From Chelonoidis abingdonii (Eukaryota; Chordata; Testudines; Testudinidae): a stretch of DNA of 64,000 nt. Location of the stretch: contig NC_133771.1 of NCBI RefSeq assembly GCF_003597395.2, positions 135,375,639-135,439,638 on the forward strand, in the 5' to 3' direction. Made by a program: the position numbers and the translations under genes. This document shows positions 59,166-64,000 of the stretch, in pieces. The notes below the pieces were generated by a model that did no database searches, was not told the origin of the DNA, and was given only the letters and a program-made list of their open reading frames with translations. Each line of letters starts with the position of its first letter. Position 1 is the first letter of the stretch.

Positions 59166-59511
59166 TCAATGAATAGGCCTCCTTCTCCTTTTCTACCTTC
59201 ACAGACTCCCTGGCACACCTAAGAGATCTCCCTGCACTTCTACCTTTGCACTGGAAAACAGGTAGCTACAAATACCTTCTCTTGTCTCCCTCGAGAATGA
59301 AGACAGATGCTAGTGCCCATCTGTGAATGGAACCAGCCAGTATTCATTCAGGACAACCAGAAAGCAATCACCTCAATATTCTATAACAATGGGATCTACT
59401 ATAGTGACAAAAAGAAACTTTGAAAGGACACAGAAAATATGATAGTATAAACATCTAGCCCACCATCCTGAACAATAAATGTAAGCTGGCAGAATTGATT
59501 GTTACAGAATG

Positions 59512-59584
59512 AAGGCCTGATCCAAAGCCCATTGAAGCCAATGGAAAGCCTCTCATTGACTTCACTAGGCTTTCAATCAGGCCC
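59512..59584. repeat. Short palindromic element (GGCCTGATCC family)
   Basis: About 73 bp. Ends AGGCCTGATCCAAAGCCCA and, reversed, GGGCCTGATTGAAAGCC fold into a nearly complete hairpin. Confidence 0.65.
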
Positions 59585-59714
59585 TAGGGAAAGAAAAGAA
59601 ATAACATGGACAAAATGTTCTCTCATACATTTTGCGATCTATCTCCATTTCTCTCTAGAAAGCCATCCTGCCTCTCACGACTACACAGGGAATACTGAGT
59701 GTCATCAGGAGGGC

Positions 59715-59812
59715 TGAAGTAAACTGTAAACCCTGAATATGATGGAAACCACTTCAAACCAGTGTCAGACCCCTCCCCCCACCCCGGCCCCTAGTTCCAG
59801 CACCTACGCTAT
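59715..59812 (-). mobile_element. Fragment of the GGTGCTGGAAC hAT-type MITE, inverted
   Basis: Reversed, this reads 'ggtgctggaactagggg...ttgaagtggtttccatcatattcagggtttacagtt'. That matches the MITE at 60598-60724 in the opposite orientation. One end is missing. Confidence 0.65.
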
Positions 59813-59959
59813 TGGTCCAAACCTGCAAAGTGCTGAGCTCCTAAAATTAATGGGATGGTGGGGTGTAAGTGAGAGCATAAATTGGCTCTTTATCTCTATC
59901 CAGTAGCAGTTTCAATACCATAAGAATAAACACCTTTCAGTGATGCCATGTTATCTTTT

Positions 59960-61028
59960 GAGGCATATCAAAACAATGGCAAATGAAATTCAATGTCTAT
60001 ACATACAAAGTAATGCACACTGGAGGGGATAATGTAAACCACTAAAATGCCTCATGGCATTCTAAATTAATTGGATCAACTCAGGAAAGCAACGCAGGCA
60101 TGTGTGTGGATAGCTCAGTTAAGACCTCTCTGCTCAATATGCAGCTGTGGTAAAAAAGAAGCAAAGGTGTTACGTTGTATAAGGAGTAGGGTGGCAAATA
60201 ATATGGAGAATATTATAATGCAGTTCTATAAATCAATGGCACAGCCTCATCTGGAAGACTGTGGGCTGAGCTGGTCCCTCCATTTCCAAAAGGATATTGC
60301 AGGATTCAAGGGGGTTCAGAGAAGGGCAATGAGAATGATCCTAGGCCTGGAAATATTCTCTTGTGAAGAGGGATTGATAAGATGGGGAATGTTTACCTTA
60401 GAAAGGAAATTAATAAGTGGGGACATGATAAAAATATACAAAATAATCAATGGTCTTGACAAGGTAGGTTGGGAGCTCTGGTCTCTCATCACATAACACA
60501 AGAACAAGGGGACAGTCAATGAAATGAATGGGTGGGAAATTCAACACTGCTTAAAGGATTTTTTTTCACATAACGTGTAATTAAACTGTGGAACTCACCT
60601 TAGGTGCTGGAACTAAGGTACTGCCTCAGCTCCTGGCTTGAAGTTGTTTCCATCATATCCAGGGTTTACAGTTTGGTTCAATGGCTCTCAGCATCTCCAC
60701 TATATAAATTGTTTCAGCACTGATGGAACTCATTAAACCTGAAGTTTTTGAGGCTAAGAACTTATGAAATGATTGGACATTTATATGGATCTCAAGAATG
60801 TTTAGAGTTAATATAATTAACAACAACAAAAAATTGTGGCAGGGATATTAAATCTCATGTTTCAGGATTTAAACCAATATCTAACTACTAGAGATTGTGA
60901 TGAGATGTGCTTAGTGAAGGGATCTTATACTTTCCTCTTAAGCATATGGTACTGGCCACCATCAGAGACAGGATATTGGACTAGATGGACCTTGTCTGAG
61001 GCAGTACGGCAATTCCTCTGTTCTTAGG
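59960..61028 (+). mobile_element. CR1-like LINE 3' part, interrupted by a MITE
   Basis: From about 60071 to 60480 the plus strand encodes the CR1 reverse-transcriptase tail: a QPHLEDCGLSWS stretch, GVQRRAMRMILGLE and a GDMIKIYKIINGLDK segment. After the MITE insertion at 60598-60724 it ends in 'ggatattggactagatggacc' and GGCAATTCCTCTGTTCTTA, the usual 3' terminus. Frames are disrupted. Confidence 0.85.
60598..60724 (+). mobile_element. hAT-type MITE (GGTGCTGGAAC family) within the CR1
   Basis: 127 bp with ends CCTTAGGTGCTGGAAC and, reversed, ATCAGTGCTGAAAC. It is flanked by a perfect 8-bp duplication GGAACTCA at 60590-60597 and 60725-60732, which is CR1 sequence. It dates the MITE as younger than the CR1. 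Confidence 0.88.
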
Positions 61029-64000
61029 GAAGAAAATAATTCTGAAGCATTGAGGAACGCATCTTCTGCATGATTTCTGCCCACTGTGGCCATTAAATAC
61101 CACCCAACTGTCCTGTTTCTATTCCAGGCTGAACATCATGGAATAAATTCATCCTAGGACTATGCCAGCTTCCACCAGCTTAAACTCAGACACAGGGTCC
61201 CTGAGAAAATCTACCAAGTGATGATATGGTGATGCACAGTAGCCATCTCTAATTTCCCTTCCACCAGGGGGGCCTAGAGGAGACTAGCACAGTCCAAAAA
61301 GTGGCTGGTGCTGGTCCAGGAGGAGGCAGGGTGCATTGATTCAGCACCTAACAGCAGCAGTTAGTAGTAGTGCAGCTTCTGTGGATCTCTGGAGGATTTT
61401 TAAGGACAGCCCAATGGAAAAGAGGCAGCCACCTCTGATTAAATATCCCCAGCAAGAGTGATTCTTGCTCAGTGAATTCTGGTTCACGTTGTACCAGAAG
61501 TCTGTTGTTCGTTGCCTGATTAAATCTTTCCTGAGACAACTGGACACGGGATCAGACCGTAAGCACTATACATAACCCTACCCTGGGGGTGTTGTACATA
61601 CCTCTGACACATACCTAAGTTGTCTGCTTTCTTAAGCTTTGGCAACATTTGTATAGCTTGTCATGCCAATAAAGCGTCATTGAATTCATCTGAACAAAAT
61701 GGTTAAGTCCTGTGAATCCAGTTAGTCAATCTGTCCTGAAATCCTGTTGCAGAACTGGTTGTATAGGTGATAGCACAGTTTCAAGGTACCTGCACCCTCC
61801 TCTGTGGTACATACTAGGAGTGTCCAGTTAGGTTTCGGGTCTCTAGCTGTCATCTGTCTCTGGGCAGGGACCCTTGTCCCATGCCCTTTTGACCAGAGGT
61901 TTTAAGACTGCACAACCTCTTGCTTTGCCATGTGACATCCCCAGCCAGCCAGTCTGCCAAATGGCCAGTGCTTGTGCTTTGCTTTCTCTCCAAGGGCTGT
62001 GAACAGTGTATTGCCAGCAGTAACAAGTTACCGCACCGCACTTTCTAAGCAAGCACAGTTGTTGAAAGGATTCCAGAGAAAACATCATAAATGACAAAAG
62101 GTCCTAGACACATGCTAAAAGCTTACCAGAGATCAACCATCAGTCTTAGGGGCCCTGGTCAGCCAAAGTTCTTCCAACCCAGTGGTCCTCTTGGACAGAA
62201 GGTCCTGTCCATTTGCTGGATCAAAAAGCAGGCCCTTAGTCAGTTTAAACCCAGCCTCATTATAGCAAAAGCCATTTTTTTATTTCTTGGTCTCTGGAAA
62301 ACGCAGTTTGAACCGTATATGCAACCTCCGCTCTCTCCCCAGGGAGTGGTATATCTCTGAAGATGTTTACAACCTATATGGTTCCTTAATCGCCGCTCAG
62401 CTGTTTCTGGTTCATGGAGGAGCTGTGATAACCCTGCCCCCTGGAGCTGCATAGCATCCCTGGCCAATCGTGATCCATAAACTGAATACGGTATGGTCCC
62501 CAAAGATACTGCATGCAATTGCAATATCCATCACAAGTGGGGCGACACTATTTCAGTTAAGCAGCCAAGCAAGAAGCCCCTTTATTGATGCCTTTGCAAA
62601 AGGAGAAAGTTCAATAGCAAAACAATAATAGGGGAGCAAATGCAATCTTTCAAACACGGCAGTTCCCTAGAAGGAAAATGAGTTAGTTTGTATTTATTTT
62701 AGTGTATTTAACAGTCATAATTCTGTAGTGTCAGAGATTCTGATTCCTTCATAGCTAACCAAGGCCAGGTCCAGGTCTGGGCAATGAAATTTGGCAATAG
62801 CCCAAAATGAGTAAGTTAAACAGCCTGCAGGTTTAGCCTATCAGGGCACACTATAAAGTGGATCTGTTTTGCCAGGCTTTTGTACATGAGGCAGATGGCT
62901 GGGGATTAATATGCTTAGCGAGGGTGGGGTATTTTTATATTATTTACAGAGTGTGATTATTTTGTTATGTTGGGGTGGGGAATGGGGATAAGTTGCTGAA
63001 GTTGTATATGTATTATATTGTGTATATTTTTGGCGCTAGGTACCTTAGAAGTGGGAAGTATCTATTGAACAAGCTTTAGAACAACTCATGTTTTTAAAAA
63101 GTGGGTAGCTAACATCACATAAAACCCTATAACGTGGCAAGCCCTTCGCTTTCCTATCTACATGAGTCAGTTTGCTACACCCAGTCCTGTTGCTATGAAA
63201 TATTGCCAAGTTCTGAAGTTAACCCCTTTGCTGATAATCGCCGCTGGATACGGCAGCATCCCTTTGAATCGCCAACATTCCATTTGAATGCTGACTTGTT
63301 AAAGACCTCATAATGGACCTGGCAAACAGGGTAGCCCTGGAGGTGTATTTTGACCAAAGTTCCCAATTCAGGAGGCAGCAGCCAAGTGATTAAAAAAGCG
63401 ACCCACCCTCTCAACGATCAAACTGCATGTCCCAACCAATAAGACGTTGAGTGCCCCACCTGCAATGCACTGAGCATATTGGAGCCAATTCTCTGTTCCA
63501 TCCTGGTCTCTTTATAGTAGTCTGGTGGCAAAGGAAGGGTAGAATTGGCCTCAGGAAAAAGGGTTTTGCTGAGTGGCATAAAGCCAGAGATATGACTCTG
63601 TGCCAGATCCTCCTCGCAGCACCTTGATAGAGTGTGCTGGGGTTATGGCAGGGGGAAGGGTTCAGATTATCCCTGTTCTGTAGCTATTTTCATCCGAGGA
63701 AGAGCTGCGAGAGACTTGATACTGGCTGAGTACAAGCTAGAGAAACCATGAGACTGCTCTAATTTACACAGGGTGCCCGGCTAAGAATACAGTGAGGCAC
63801 AAAGGTGATTTAAAGCCACCTTCCTTCATTTGGAAAGCATTCAACACATTTCAGGATTCAGCCCTTAGGGAGGATAATACTGCATCTTTGTAACAAAAAG
63901 GCTCAATCCTGCTCCTATTGAAATAGACACGAGCATGGCAAAAGAGCACAGCCTTACAGAAGAGGAGAAGACAGACATTAACATCTCCCCACAGGTGCAA

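Larger units (their letters stand above)
57824..64000. other. Probable CAPN9 intron 1 or upstream region
   Basis: The minus strand upstream of exon 2 was searched by eye for the expected exon 1 peptide block ending in FVWKRPG. Nothing convincing was found. Exon 1 with the promoter is therefore probably beyond 64000, as calpain first introns are often long. Identified contents are listed separately. About 61030-64000 holds no feature I can name, although 61560-61700 has an AATAAA-bearing terminus (CCAATAAAGC). Confidence 0.5.

Noticed and set aside
62520..63480. Possible antisense LTR (AATAAA on the minus strand near 62580)
   Set aside because: No matching terminal repeats, convincing TATA spacing or primer site; too weak to list.
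58000..64000. CAPN9 exon 1
   Set aside because: No minus-strand match to the expected N-terminal calpain block or its donor was found; left unassigned.

Overview
This window is vertebrate nuclear DNA, most likely from a turtle (cryptodiran). It has short exons in long introns, 3'-end fragments of CR1 LINEs, two copies of a tRNA-related Pol III SINE of the tortoise/turtle type, and many hAT- and Harbinger-like TIR elements. Nothing prokaryotic is present. The turtle call is an inference from recognised repeat families; no database was searched.

The one cellular gene I can support is a calpain on the minus strand, which I identify as CAPN9 (calpain-9). Eighteen consecutive coding exons, numbered 2 to 19 by the 20-exon human gene, run from 57823 down to 27398. 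All have GT/AG junctions, compatible phases and together 1833 coding bases (611 codons). The catalytic Cys, His and Asn motifs, the C2-like domain and the EF-hand domain are intact, so it looks like a working gene. Exon 1 (about 70 residues) and the short terminal exon were not found. Exon 1 is probably beyond 64000.

Layout. 1-4201: a decayed class I (gammaretrovirus-like) endogenous retrovirus on the minus strand, cut by the left edge, with RT/protease, gag, a tRNA-Gln primer site and a 5' LTR. 4202-27397: gene-poor DNA downstream of CAPN9, filled with LTR-like pieces, nested TIR elements, a CR1 3' end, a decayed PIF/Harbinger transposase, a LINE relic and CORE-SINEs. 27398-57823: CAPN9, whose introns carry SINEs, CR1s, hAT MITEs, fold-back elements and GC-rich minisatellites. 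57824-64000: probably CAPN9 intron 1, with a split CR1 and further MITEs.

The most unusual structures are two 187-bp fold-back elements, each flanked by its own perfect 12-bp direct repeat. Also notable are a TAGGGTGACCAGA hAT-type family with readable 8-bp target duplications at three sites, and GC-rich minisatellites that recur inside unrelated TIR elements.
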